DNA from: an uncultured Clostridia bacterium
Lineage (GTDB): Bacteria; Bacillota; Clostridia; Christensenellales; Pumilibacteraceae
Length of the DNA: 18,915 nucleotides
Direction of reading: 5' to 3'
Assembly (NCBI GenBank): GCA_947588325.1
Contig: CANPYH010000013.1
Coordinates: 1 to 18,915, forward strand
Numbering within the stretch: the first letter of the stretch is position 1; the number at the start of each line of letters is the position of its first letter. The notes below the pieces were generated by a model. It had not been told where the DNA came from, ran no database searches, and saw only the letters and a list, made by a program, of their open reading frames with translations. This document shows, piece after piece, positions 7,152 to 13,612 of this stretch. A program made the position numbers and the translations under genes.

Positions 7152-7691
7152 TCAGAGGAATATCCAAAAGAACATCCAGGGTATCAGGCTCACACCCGAA
7201 AGCGCTGTGGCAACTATGGACATGGGCAGGGAACCGCGTTTCTTTGAAAAAACTATGCCCATAACGCCGAGCGCTATACCTGCGAGAATGCACGCAAATC
7301 CGATCCATATTATGGCGATGGACAAATATGTGAGCGGGATAAGCGTCTGTCCGACAAAACTGTCGCTTTTAGTAACGATATTGACGGCGAGCTTCAAAAA
7401 GAAAGCAATCAAAGCCAGAACTATTCCGATTATTCCCAATGCAAGCCCGTCTTTCGCGAATATATTCTTATTTTTCTCATCGATTACATACTGCGCTTGC
7501 TCGGCGTCATCTTGCGGCGGTTCGGCAGGGGAAAGGGTGGTCTGCGCGGCGGGGCTGTTATCCCCGCCGACGGGCTGTTGAGGTCGCGGCTGACGAGGTC
7601 GAGGTATCGGCTTCGAATTGATCGCTATTCCGCAATATGGGCAAAAGATCATATCGTCTGCAAGTTTTTTCCCGCAATTCCAACAATACAT
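7152..7691 (-). CDS. Zinc-ribbon membrane protein, paralogue 3
   Basis: A 179-residue member of the array with unknown function. It has the zinc ribbon MYCWNCG...FCPYCG (C3, C6, C17, C20), a long Pro/Gln-rich linker (about 26-75), then an acidic/Lys patch (DEKNKN) and about three membrane segments, with KKRGSLPMS before the last one. The start follows AAGGAG by eight bases; an upstream in-frame ATG lies in the promoter and is not used. No terminator hairpin lies between this gene and paralogue 2 (84-base gap), so read-through into paralogue 2 is possible despite the promoter there. Confidence 0.8.
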   Translation of the reverse strand: MYCWNCGKKLADDMIFCPYCGIAINSKPIPRPRQPRPQQPVGGDNSPAAQTTLSPAEPPQDDAEQAQYVIDEKNKNIFAKDGLALGIIGIVLALIAFFLKLAVNIVTKSDSFVGQTLIPLTYLSIAIIWIGFACILAGIALGVMGIVFSKKRGSLPMSIVATALSGVSLIPWMFFWIFL

Positions 7692-7725
7692 TTCGATCGC
7701 TCCTTGAAATTTTATTGATAGCCCA

Positions 7726-7754
7726 AGTATAATATAATCCGAAGTGTTTGTCAA
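7726..7754 (-). promoter_or_regulatory. Promoter of paralogue 3
   Basis: On the - strand, TTGACA (7754-7749), a 17-base spacer and TATACT (7731-7726). It is the third copy of the conserved array promoter, and here the similarity with paralogue 1 runs on into the leader. Confidence 0.8.
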
Positions 7755-7803
7755 TACCTTTGTAAAAAATCAGCTGATATATACTGCCCATATTCGGCGG
7801 TAT

Positions 7804-7839
7804 AAAATAAGCCCGACCTGCGCGTTTGACAAGTCGGGC
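7804..7839 (-). terminator. Terminator of paralogue 4
   Basis: On the - strand, the perfect stem GCCCGAC (7839-7833) / GTCGGGC (7817-7811) is followed by TTATTTTATA. Confidence 0.75.
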
Positions 7840-7891
7840 AAATCTTAATGGGGAAGGAATGCGGAGTTAAAAGGCGAAGTTAAAAGTCGCG

Positions 7892-8242
7892 TCAGAAAAG
7901 CGCTACTATCGCGGAAATCAAAGAGAATATACAACACCCCGAAATAATCAATCCCGCAATCGCAAAACCTCTGCCGTTGCTGTAATAGAAATCATCGGTG
8001 AAAGACCGCACAAGACCTATAATGCTCGCTATGAACCCGAATATGAAGAAGGGGGCAAAGAGCGAACATATAAAGCCTGCAATCGCCCATCCGTTCCTCG
8101 ATTTGTAGCGGCGAGGCGCGGACGGCGCGCGCGGCGGAACATAGTCCCCGTGAGTGGAGACGGTGGAGGAAAACGTCGTGCCGCAATATCTGCAGACGTG
8201 GCTGTCGTCGGATATTAAATTTCCACAATTAGGACAATACAT
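7892..8242 (-). CDS. Zinc-ribbon membrane protein, paralogue 4 (short)
   Basis: A 116-residue protein, the shortest of the array. The zinc ribbon MYCPNCG...VCRYCG keeps C3, C6, C17 and C20. The linker is short and basic (PRRYKSRNG). Two hydrophobic stretches follow, each with a GF/GRGF-AIAG motif (residues ~68-98 and ~104-116), resembling a compact DUF4190-type domain. The start ATG follows AAGGAG by seven bases; an in-frame ATG 18 codons upstream reads through the ribosome site and was rejected. Own promoter (8268-8296) and terminator (7804-7839). Function unknown. Confidence 0.78.
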   Translation of the reverse strand: MYCPNCGNLISDDSHVCRYCGTTFSSTVSTHGDYVPPRAPSAPRRYKSRNGWAIAGFICSLFAPFFIFGFIASIIGLVRSFTDDFYYSNGRGFAIAGLIISGCCIFSLISAIVALF

Positions 8243-8267
8243 TGCTCTGCTCCTTAATTTTTGCTTC

Positions 8268-8296
8268 ATTTTATAGTAATGGCAGGGGATTGTCAA
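8268..8296 (-). promoter_or_regulatory. Promoter of paralogue 4
   Basis: On the - strand, TTGACA (8296-8291), a 17-base spacer and TAAAAT (8273-8268). The -35 context resembles the other array promoters, but the spacer sequence differs. Confidence 0.7.
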
Positions 8297-8309
8297 TGGA
8301 AAATCTTGT

Positions 8310-8349
8310 AAAAAATACGCCCGCCTTGCTTATTTAACAAGTCGGGCGT
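8310..8349 (-). terminator. Terminator of the paralogue 6-5 unit
   Basis: On the - strand, the stem ACGCCCGACTTG (8349-8338) pairs with CAAGGCGGGCGT (8328-8317) with one mismatch, and is followed by six T. It sits only 14 bases before the paralogue 4 -35 box. Confidence 0.82.
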
Positions 8350-8383
8350 AAGTCGTAATATGGGCGGTTAATACCGCAATTTC

Positions 8384-8836
8384 TCAATAAAAATATATGT
8401 AATCCAAATATCCGTTTGCCGCAAGCACAATAAGGACAATAACCAATATCACCTCAAGCACTAACTCGATCGACGAGATTATAATTCCCGCGAGCGCCAA
8501 GCTCTTTCCGTCGCCTCTGCATTCGGTGTCCGCTTTCCTGTATCCGATAATGCTGAGTACCAGCCCGACAACGGACACAAAGAAGGAGAAGATGAAGCCG
8601 AGCAGGGCAAAGGTGTTCTGCTTCGCGACAGGCTGTTGGCTGTACCTCGGGTCATACGCCTGATTGTTTGGCTGCGTGTTATCGGTCGGATGCGACTGCC
8701 CCGCGAACGGCTCGGCGAACGGCTCGGCTGTATCGGTGTTTTTCGACGTCTCGTCAGCTTCGCGTAACTTCGCTCCGCAATTCGGGCAGAACTTGTTTTC
8801 ATCGGGGACTTCGTTCCCGCAATTGGGACAAAACAT
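8384..8836 (-). CDS. Zinc-ribbon membrane protein with DUF4190-like domain, paralogue 5
   Basis: A 150-residue protein of unknown function. The zinc ribbon is MFCPNCG...FCPNCG (C3, C6, C17, C20). The linker contains a 12-base tandem duplication (8703-8726) read as EPFAEPFA. The membrane part from about residue 75 has LLGFIFSFFVSVVGL, a short loop with GDGKS, then LALAGIIISS and a very hydrophobic final helix. It closely resembles paralogue 6 across the membrane domain. The start follows GGAGGTAA. The gap to paralogue 6 is 43 bases with no convincing promoter, so the two are probably co-transcribed. Confidence 0.8.
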   Translation of the reverse strand: MFCPNCGNEVPDENKFCPNCGAKLREADETSKNTDTAEPFAEPFAGQSHPTDNTQPNNQAYDPRYSQQPVAKQNTFALLGFIFSFFVSVVGLVLSIIGYRKADTECRGDGKSLALAGIIISSIELVLEVILVIVLIVLAANGYLDYIYFY

Positions 8837-8879
8837 TGTAATTACCTCCTGTTTTTCATATTCTGTACCAAATTAAGAT

Positions 8880-9344
8880 TTACATGGGATTGTATTGAGC
8901 ATTATAAGATATAGTAGCGGCAAATATGACAAGTATTATGAGCGCCAAAAAAGCCAATACCATCGTGACTGCCGAGACTATAATTCCCGCGAGCGCCAAG
9001 CTCTTTCCGTCGCCGTTATATTCGGCGTCCGCTTTCTTATATCCGATAATGCTGAGAATAAGCCCGACAATCGTCACAAAGAAAGAGAATATAAAACCGA
9101 GCAGGGCATAGACGTTCGTCTTTGTAGCGGGCTGTGCGTAGGGCGGTTGGTTGTACCCCCGATCATACACCTGATTATACGGCTGATATGCGTTGTAATT
9201 TTGCCGCGTTCCCGTAGGCTCGCCCGACGGTTGGGTAGTATCGGCGGTTTTGTCGGGCTCGGCGGCCACGTTCAACTTCGCTCCGCAACTCGTGCAGAAC
9301 TTGCTTCCGTCCCGAACCTCTTTACCGCAATTATGGCAATACAT
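8880..9344 (-). CDS. Zinc-ribbon membrane protein with DUF4190-like domain, paralogue 6
   Basis: A 154-residue protein of unknown function and the first gene of a two-gene unit with paralogue 5. The zinc ribbon MYCHNCG...FCTSCG keeps C3, C6, C17 and C20. The linker is rich in Tyr, Asn, Gln and Pro (YNAYQPYNQVYDRGYNQPP), which suggests a flexible or self-associating segment. The membrane domain has ALLGFIFSFFVTIVGL, GDGKSLALAGIIVS and a last long helix. The start ATG follows GGGAGGTAAC. The promoter lies at 9368-9396, directly next to an orphan terminator hairpin. Confidence 0.8.
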   Translation of the reverse strand: MYCHNCGKEVRDGSKFCTSCGAKLNVAAEPDKTADTTQPSGEPTGTRQNYNAYQPYNQVYDRGYNQPPYAQPATKTNVYALLGFIFSFFVTIVGLILSIIGYKKADAEYNGDGKSLALAGIIVSAVTMVLAFLALIILVIFAATISYNAQYNPM

Positions 9345-9367
9345 TGCAGTTACCTCCCATCCGTTAT

Positions 9368-9396
9368 ATTCTATAACAAACGCGGATATTTGTCAA
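9368..9396 (-). promoter_or_regulatory. Promoter of paralogues 6-5
   Basis: On the - strand, TTGACA (9396-9391), a 17-base spacer and TAGAAT (9373-9368). Confidence 0.65.
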
Positions 9397-9410
9397 TAGT
9401 AAATTTTGTA

Positions 9411-9445
9411 AAAATACGCCCGACATGTCTATTTAACAAGTCGGG
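9411..9445 (-). terminator. Orphan terminator upstream of paralogue 6
   Basis: On the - strand, the stem CCCGAC (9445-9440) / GTCGGG (9424-9419) is followed by CGTATTTTT. It has the same form and the same distance to a downstream promoter as the hairpin at 8310-8349, but no gene lies upstream of it. It is probably the remnant of a lost paralogue. Confidence 0.6.
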
Positions 9446-9542
9446 AGTAAGTTCGTAATTATATGAGTTTGCGCAGTCGGATAGTTTAATAGTTCAGTGA
9501 CAGCTTTTCGAGGAATATGTTTCTTTTCTTGATATTGAACTT

Positions 9543-9592
9543 GACAATCCCCTCAGGCACGGACAACGGCGCCAGCCCCCCCCTTGCGGCAG
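9543..9592 (+). repeat. Repeat A, half copy (left end only)
   Basis: GACAATCCCCTCAG, a 16-base degraded hairpin (9557-9572), then CAGCCCCCCCC running straight into repeat B. The hairpin keeps only about four of six pairs, unlike the four ends of the full copies. No interior or right end is present. Confidence 0.7.
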
Positions 9593-9724
9593 GCGCGGCG
9601 CATAGCACCGCTGATACGGGCGCACCGACGTTCACTTCTGCTCGGTCATTTACGTTTTAAGTAAACTCCCTCGCGAAGTTCCGTTTCCCGCCCGTCTGAG
9701 CGGCACTCTCCGCCGCGCTCGACT
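9593..9724 (+). repeat. Repeat B, copy 2
   Basis: The second copy of the 6022-6150 repeat, same orientation. The inner TTTAC/GTAAA hairpin is conserved. The outer arms have changed to ACTTC...GAAGT and pair less completely than in copy 1. Confidence 0.7.
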
Positions 9725-9800
9725 TGGTACGTCGTTAATAGGTCTTATCTGATATATTCTCGCTTTTCTTATAAGCAATTACTATGCGGGTATTCAACAA

Positions 9801-9999
9801 GACAATCCCCTCAGGCGCAACAAGTTGCGCCAGCCCCCCTCGACTTCGGACGGCCACCGGCTACCCAAGTTTCGGTGTGTAATAAAACACCCTTGTAATG
9901 AAACAAGATAAGTAACACCCCACCCGAAAAGTCTGGGACGAATGTGGCCGCCCTTAGTAAGGGGGGCTGTCTGCCGTCAGGCAGACTGAGGGGATTGTC
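9801..9999. mobile_element. Repeat A, copy 2: MITE-like element
   Basis: The 199-base element is bounded by GACAATCCCCTCAG and its reverse complement. The left hairpin is GCGCAA/TTGCGC (9815-9830); the right one on the - strand is TCTGCC/GGCAGA (9985-9970). Both are followed by CAGCCCCCCT and GGCC-ending arms. The interior shares GCTACCCAA, AAACACCCTTGTAATGA and GGGACGAA with the reverse strand of copy 1. No open frame is inside. Confidence 0.75.
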
Positions 10000-10140
10000 C
10001 TGTTTGTTACTTGAATAGCAATTTTTTACACGAAAAGTGGGAATATATTGAAAAGTAACCTATCCGCAAACGAACCAACACAAGTGCGATACTCTGTGCC
10101 TTTTTTGGTTTGATTCGTCTCACCTGAAGCGCGCGGCGCG

Positions 10141-10177
10141 CAATAAAATACCCCGCAAAAGATTGTCGGTTGCGGGG
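10141..10177 (-). terminator. Terminator of pdxS-pdxT
   Basis: On the - strand, the perfect 8-bp stem CCCCGCAA (10177-10170) / TTGCGGGG (10158-10151) is followed by a broken T tract, TATTTTATT. Confidence 0.7.
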
Positions 10178-10210
10178 TTGCGTGTGCTTAAATAGCGGTT
10201 GAGTTAAAAC

Positions 10211-10792
10211 TTAAACTTTGGATTTATGCGCGGTTATCATATCGAGGAAGTACTTGTGAATGCGGGTATCATCCGTAAGTTCGGGGTGGAAGGCGGTAAC
10301 GAGTTGGTTGTCCTGCCGCGCCGCAACGATCTTGCCGTCCACGACGGAGAGCGCTTGCACGCCCTCGCCGACGCTCTCGATATACGGAGCGCGGATAAAG
10401 GTCATAGGCACGTCGCCCACGCCGTCGAAAGGGGAGACGGTGGCGAAACTGCCCAGCTGTCTGCCGTAAGCGTTACGCCGCGCCGTGATATCCATAGTGC
10501 CGAGGTACCGCCGATCGTCGTTGACGATATCCTTGGCGAGAAGGATAAGCCCTGCGCAGGTGCCGAAAACGGGCAAGCCGCCGCTCACCGCCGCGCGGAG
10601 ATCCTCCATCATATCCAGCTCGCGGAGGAGCTTGCCTATAACGGTGGACTCGCCGCCGGGTATGATTATCCCGTCGAAGGGACGCCCGAGATCCTTTTTT
10701 TGCCTGATCTCTTCGGCGGTTGCGCCCAAACTCTCCAACATGTGGATGTGCTCGATAAATGCGCCTTGGAGACAGAGAACGCCGATAAGCAT
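10211..10792 (-). CDS. pdxT: Pyridoxal 5'-phosphate synthase glutaminase subunit
   Basis: Glutaminase half of the PdxS-PdxT complex: it releases ammonia from glutamine and channels it to PdxS to build vitamin B6 (PLP) in the cytoplasm. The 193-residue protein shows the class I amidotransferase triad: Cys79 in FGTCAG, and His169 and Glu171 in FHPEL. PGGEST (45-50) and LQGAFIEH (8-15) are family hallmarks. It starts two bases after the pdxS stop, with an AGAGG ribosome site inside the pdxS end, so the genes form one transcription unit and are translated together. Length is normal for the family. Confidence 0.96.
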   Translation of the reverse strand: MLIGVLCLQGAFIEHIHMLESLGATAEEIRQKKDLGRPFDGIIIPGGESTVIGKLLRELDMMEDLRAAVSGGLPVFGTCAGLILLAKDIVNDDRRYLGTMDITARRNAYGRQLGSFATVSPFDGVGDVPMTFIRAPYIESVGEGVQALSVVDGKIVAARQDNQLVTAFHPELTDDTRIHKYFLDMITAHKSKV

Positions 10793-10794
10793 TC

Positions 10795-11688
10795 TTACTT
10801 ACCTCTCTCCGCCATAAGCAATTCTATTTCCTGTTCGTTAATTCCGACCATAGCCTCGCCGAGATCCTCGCTCAGCTCCGCGATAAGTTTTGCGTCAGTG
10901 TAGTTGGTAACAGCCTGCACGATAGCCCTTGCGCGCTTTGCGGGGTTGCCCGACTTGAATATACCGCTGCCGACAAACACGCCCTCCGCGCCGAGTTGCA
11001 TCATAAGCGACGCGTCTGCGGGAGTAGCAACGCCGCCCGCCGCGAAGTTGACGACGGGGAGTTTGCCGTTATCGTGTACATACTTGACAAGGTCATAGGG
11101 CACCTGAAGTTTCTTCGCTTCGTCAAAAAGCTCGTCCTCGGCGCAGGAAGTAAGACGGCGTATGTCGCTCATCATCTTGCGCATGTGGCGGACTGCCTGT
11201 ACGACGTCGCCCGTGCCCGGTTCGCCCTTCGTGCGGATCATGGACGCGCCCTCGTTTATACGACGAAGCGCCTCGCCGAGATCCTTCGCGCCGCACACAA
11301 AGGGTACGTCGAACTTGGTCTTATCGATGTGGTAAACGTCGTCGGCGGGGGAGAGGACTTCGGACTCGTCGATATAGTCGATCTCGATAGCCTGAAGTAT
11401 CTGCGCCTCGGCGAAATGACCGATACGGCACTTCGCCATAACGGGAATAGATACGGCTTCCTGAATGCCCTTGATCATCTTGGGATCGGACATACGGGAA
11501 ACGCCGCCTGCCGCGCGGATATCCGCGGGAATGCGCTCGAGCGCCATAACCGCGCATGCGCCCGCCTCTTCGGCTATCTTCGCCTGTTCGGGGGTGGTGA
11601 CGTCCATAATAACGCCGCCTTTAAGCATTTGCGCAAGGTTTCTGTTAAGCTCTGCTCTGCTTTGGGGTTTTTCGGTCTTTACTGCCAT
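10795..11688 (-). CDS. pdxS: Pyridoxal 5'-phosphate synthase lyase subunit
   Basis: Synthase half of the complex: condenses ribose-5-phosphate, glyceraldehyde-3-phosphate and PdxT-derived ammonia directly into PLP. The 297-residue protein is a very conserved TIM barrel. Asp29 (IMDVTT), the Schiff-base lysine Lys86 (VMAKCRIGHF) and the second lysine Lys154 (RTKGEPGTGDV) match the known catalytic residues of B. subtilis PdxS (D24, K81, K149) with a constant offset of five. ALERIPADIR (49-58) is present. The start ATG is preceded by GGAG and a TTGACA/TAAAAT promoter. First gene of the pdxS-pdxT unit. Confidence 0.97.
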   Translation of the reverse strand: MAVKTEKPQSRAELNRNLAQMLKGGVIMDVTTPEQAKIAEEAGACAVMALERIPADIRAAGGVSRMSDPKMIKGIQEAVSIPVMAKCRIGHFAEAQILQAIEIDYIDESEVLSPADDVYHIDKTKFDVPFVCGAKDLGEALRRINEGASMIRTKGEPGTGDVVQAVRHMRKMMSDIRRLTSCAEDELFDEAKKLQVPYDLVKYVHDNGKLPVVNFAAGGVATPADASLMMQLGAEGVFVGSGIFKSGNPAKRARAIVQAVTNYTDAKLIAELSEDLGEAMVGINEQEIELLMAERGK

Positions 11689-11723
11689 AATATTATCTCC
11701 GAGAATGTTGTTTTCATCTGTAA

Positions 11724-11753
11724 ATTTTACAACATCAGCGCGGTCAATGTCAA
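11724..11753 (-). promoter_or_regulatory. Promoter of pdxS-pdxT
   Basis: On the - strand, TTGACA (11753-11748), an 18-base spacer and TAAAAT (11729-11724). The leader of about 30 bases ends in CGGAGATAAT before the ATG. Confidence 0.75.
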
Positions 11754-11784
11754 TTGTTTATGGGCTGTTTCCGCCGTTTATAAT

Positions 11785-11808
11785 AAAAAACCTATCAAAA
11801 TAATAGGT
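11785..11808 (-). terminator. Terminator-like hairpin upstream of the pdxS promoter
   Basis: On the - strand, ACCTAT (11808-11803) and ATAGGT (11795-11790) form a 6-bp stem followed by six T. No gene precedes it on that strand. It may end antisense transcripts from the divergent gene region, or be a protein-binding palindrome. Confidence 0.4.
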
Positions 11809-11946
11809 AATGTGGGTTTCCTCGTCGCCCTCCGCGGGGAAAATATACGGGATTAAACGCGTATAAAACGCCGAAAGGGTGCGATAGTTTATAATAAGTT
11901 TATATTAGCGGGGTAAACTACAAATATTACGATGGGAGTTTGTGCA

Positions 11947-13494
11947 ATGCCAAGCAAAAGCGTACTTATAATAGGCGGGGGCATATCCGGAATGACGACG
12001 GGAATTTACCTGCTCAAGCACGGATACTCCGTACAAATATTGGAGAAGAACGGCATGCCCGGCGGCGCATGTATCGGTTGGGAGCGGCAGGGCTGCTATA
12101 TCGACGGGTGCATACACTGGCTGGTTGGCACGAACACCGACAGCCAATATTACAAAATGTGGCGGGATATCCACGCCCTCGAAGAGGATACCGAGGTGTA
12201 TTTTCAGGACGACTTCTCGGTGTTCGAGTTTCCCGACGGCGTAAAACTCACCATGTGGGCGGATATCGACCGCTTCCGTCAGGAGCTTATCGACCTGTCT
12301 CCCGAGGACGAGAAGGAGATAGTCAAGTTCTGCAAGTATATCAAGCGTTTCCGCAGGATAGAGGGACCCGTAGACCGCCCCGTTGACCTTATGGGATTGG
12401 GCAGACTGCTTAAAATCGGGCTGACCATGGCGGGCGACTACTATTGGGTGAATAAGTTCAGCAAGGTGGACTGCGAGGAGTACGGCAAAAAGCACTTCAA
12501 GAACAAGTATATCCAATACTTCTTCGCCAACTTCATGGCGCCCGGGTATAACCTCATGAGCATGCTGTATATGCTCGCGCACGTCATGAACCACGACGGG
12601 GGAATACCCATCGGCGGCTCCCGCGCCATGTCCGAGCGCATAGCCAATTACTACCGCGAATTGGGCGGCTCGATCAGGTGCGGCGCGACTGTCAAGCGGA
12701 TCGTCATCGAAAACGACAGGGCAGTCGGAGCCGAGCTTGCCGACGGCAGCATAATAAACGCCGATTGGGTGGTATCGTCGGTTGCGACGGAGCATTGCTT
12801 AAAACAACTTCTCGGAGGCAAGTACAAAGTAAAGAAAATGGATACTCGGTACGCCGACGTCGATACTTACCCCATATACACCATGACTATTGTGGTGATG
12901 AAGTCCACGGCGGACCTTACCGACTATCCTCTCGGGCTCCACGCCATAATGGATAAAGCGGTGGAGATGGATAAGGGATACCTCGGCTTCGCGCTCCGCA
13001 ACTACTCATACGACCCCTCTCTCAAAACCCCCGACGGCTGCTCGATTATGCAGGCGCAGATAGTGGGCGGCGACGACATGTATTTCTGGTGGAAGGGCAG
13101 GAAGGAGGACGGCACGTATAAGGCGGAGAAACGCCGCGTCGCCCGCGACGTTATCGACGTCATAGAACGGCGTTACCCCGAACTTCGAGGCAAACTCGAG
13201 GCAATAGACGTCGTAACCCCTTGCACATACGAGAGATATCTCAACACCCGTCACGGCTCTTTCCAAGGCTTTGTGCACACCGCCAACGGCAAGGCGCTCA
13301 TGCAAAGGGGAGTTATCGACGGGCTTAAGGGCTTTATTCTCTCCGGTCAGTGCATATTCCAGAGCGGCGGGCTTCCCCCCGCAGTCATAACGGGTAAGTT
13401 CGCGGCACAGCGAATTTGCAAGGCGGATAAAATCAAGTTTCGCACCGCAGTGAGCGGACTTCGCGCAAAGGTTCCCGAAACGCAACCCGTATAA
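11947..13494 (+). CDS. Phytoene-desaturase/retinol-reductase-like FAD oxidoreductase
   Basis: A 515-residue flavoprotein of the CrtI / all-trans-retinol 13,14-reductase superfamily (COG1233-type). The N-terminal dinucleotide fold shows GGGISGM (10-16), LEKN and PGGAC. The C-terminal FAD-closing motif is LSGQCIFQSGGLPPAVITGK. In the middle are HDGGIPIGGSRAMSERI and GGSIRCGATVKRI, typical of the family. I started at ATG 11947, eight bases after GGGAG (11934-11938); the ATG at 11932 overlaps that site. No isoprenoid synthase or carotenoid gene lies nearby, so the substrate is unknown; in anaerobes such proteins may act on fatty or isoprenoid double bonds. Divergent from pdxS; terminator at 13567-13600. 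Confidence 0.85.
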   Translation: MPSKSVLIIGGGISGMTTGIYLLKHGYSVQILEKNGMPGGACIGWERQGCYIDGCIHWLVGTNTDSQYYKMWRDIHALEEDTEVYFQDDFSVFEFPDGVKLTMWADIDRFRQELIDLSPEDEKEIVKFCKYIKRFRRIEGPVDRPVDLMGLGRLLKIGLTMAGDYYWVNKFSKVDCEEYGKKHFKNKYIQYFFANFMAPGYNLMSMLYMLAHVMNHDGGIPIGGSRAMSERIANYYRELGGSIRCGATVKRIVIENDRAVGAELADGSIINADWVVSSVATEHCLKQLLGGKYKVKKMDTRYADVDTYPIYTMTIVVMKSTADLTDYPLGLHAIMDKAVEMDKGYLGFALRNYSYDPSLKTPDGCSIMQAQIVGGDDMYFWWKGRKEDGTYKAEKRRVARDVIDVIERRYPELRGKLEAIDVVTPCTYERYLNTRHGSFQGFVHTANGKALMQRGVIDGLKGFILSGQCIFQSGGLPPAVITGKFAAQRICKADKIKFRTAVSGLRAKVPETQPV

Positions 13495-13566
13495 CCGCAA
13501 AGGGCGGCGGATAAAGTCAGCCGCGATATCCGACTGAACGAGATATAAGAAACGAGTATAATACAA

Positions 13567-13600
13567 ACGCTCCGTAAGGCAAAACTTTCGGAGCGTCTTT
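13567..13600 (+). terminator. Terminator after the FAD oxidoreductase
   Basis: The perfect 8-bp stem ACGCTCCG (13567-13574) / CGGAGCGT (13589-13596) is followed by CTTTTGTT. Confidence 0.75.
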
Positions 13601-13612
13601 TGTTATGATTGG

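Larger units (their letters stand above)
9345..10210. other. 866-base intergenic region holding the second repeat island
   Basis: No credible gene. From left to right on the + strand it holds the paralogue 6 promoter, an orphan terminator (9411-9445), ~95 unassigned bases, a half copy of repeat A (9543-9592), repeat B copy 2 (9593-9724), ~75 bases, a full repeat A (9801-9999), ~140 unassigned bases and the pdxT terminator. About 30 bases after the right end of both full A copies share a TTACACG-AAAAGT patch, so the repeated unit may extend slightly past the inverted ends. Confidence 0.75.

Noticed and set aside
8895..9458. A 187-residue + strand open frame over paralogue 6
   Set aside because: It is antisense to a clear zinc-ribbon gene and runs through its promoter and the orphan terminator, with no ribosome site or domain.
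6193..9999. Repeats A and B as a CRISPR array
   Set aside because: There are only two full copies, the units are ~130-200 bases, ends are inverted rather than direct, and there are no regular spacers or cas genes.
10060..10125. Imperfect inverted repeat (ACGAACCAA / TTGGTTTGATTCGT) before the pdxT terminator
   Set aside because: Pairing is interrupted and not repeated elsewhere in the window; it is probably chance.
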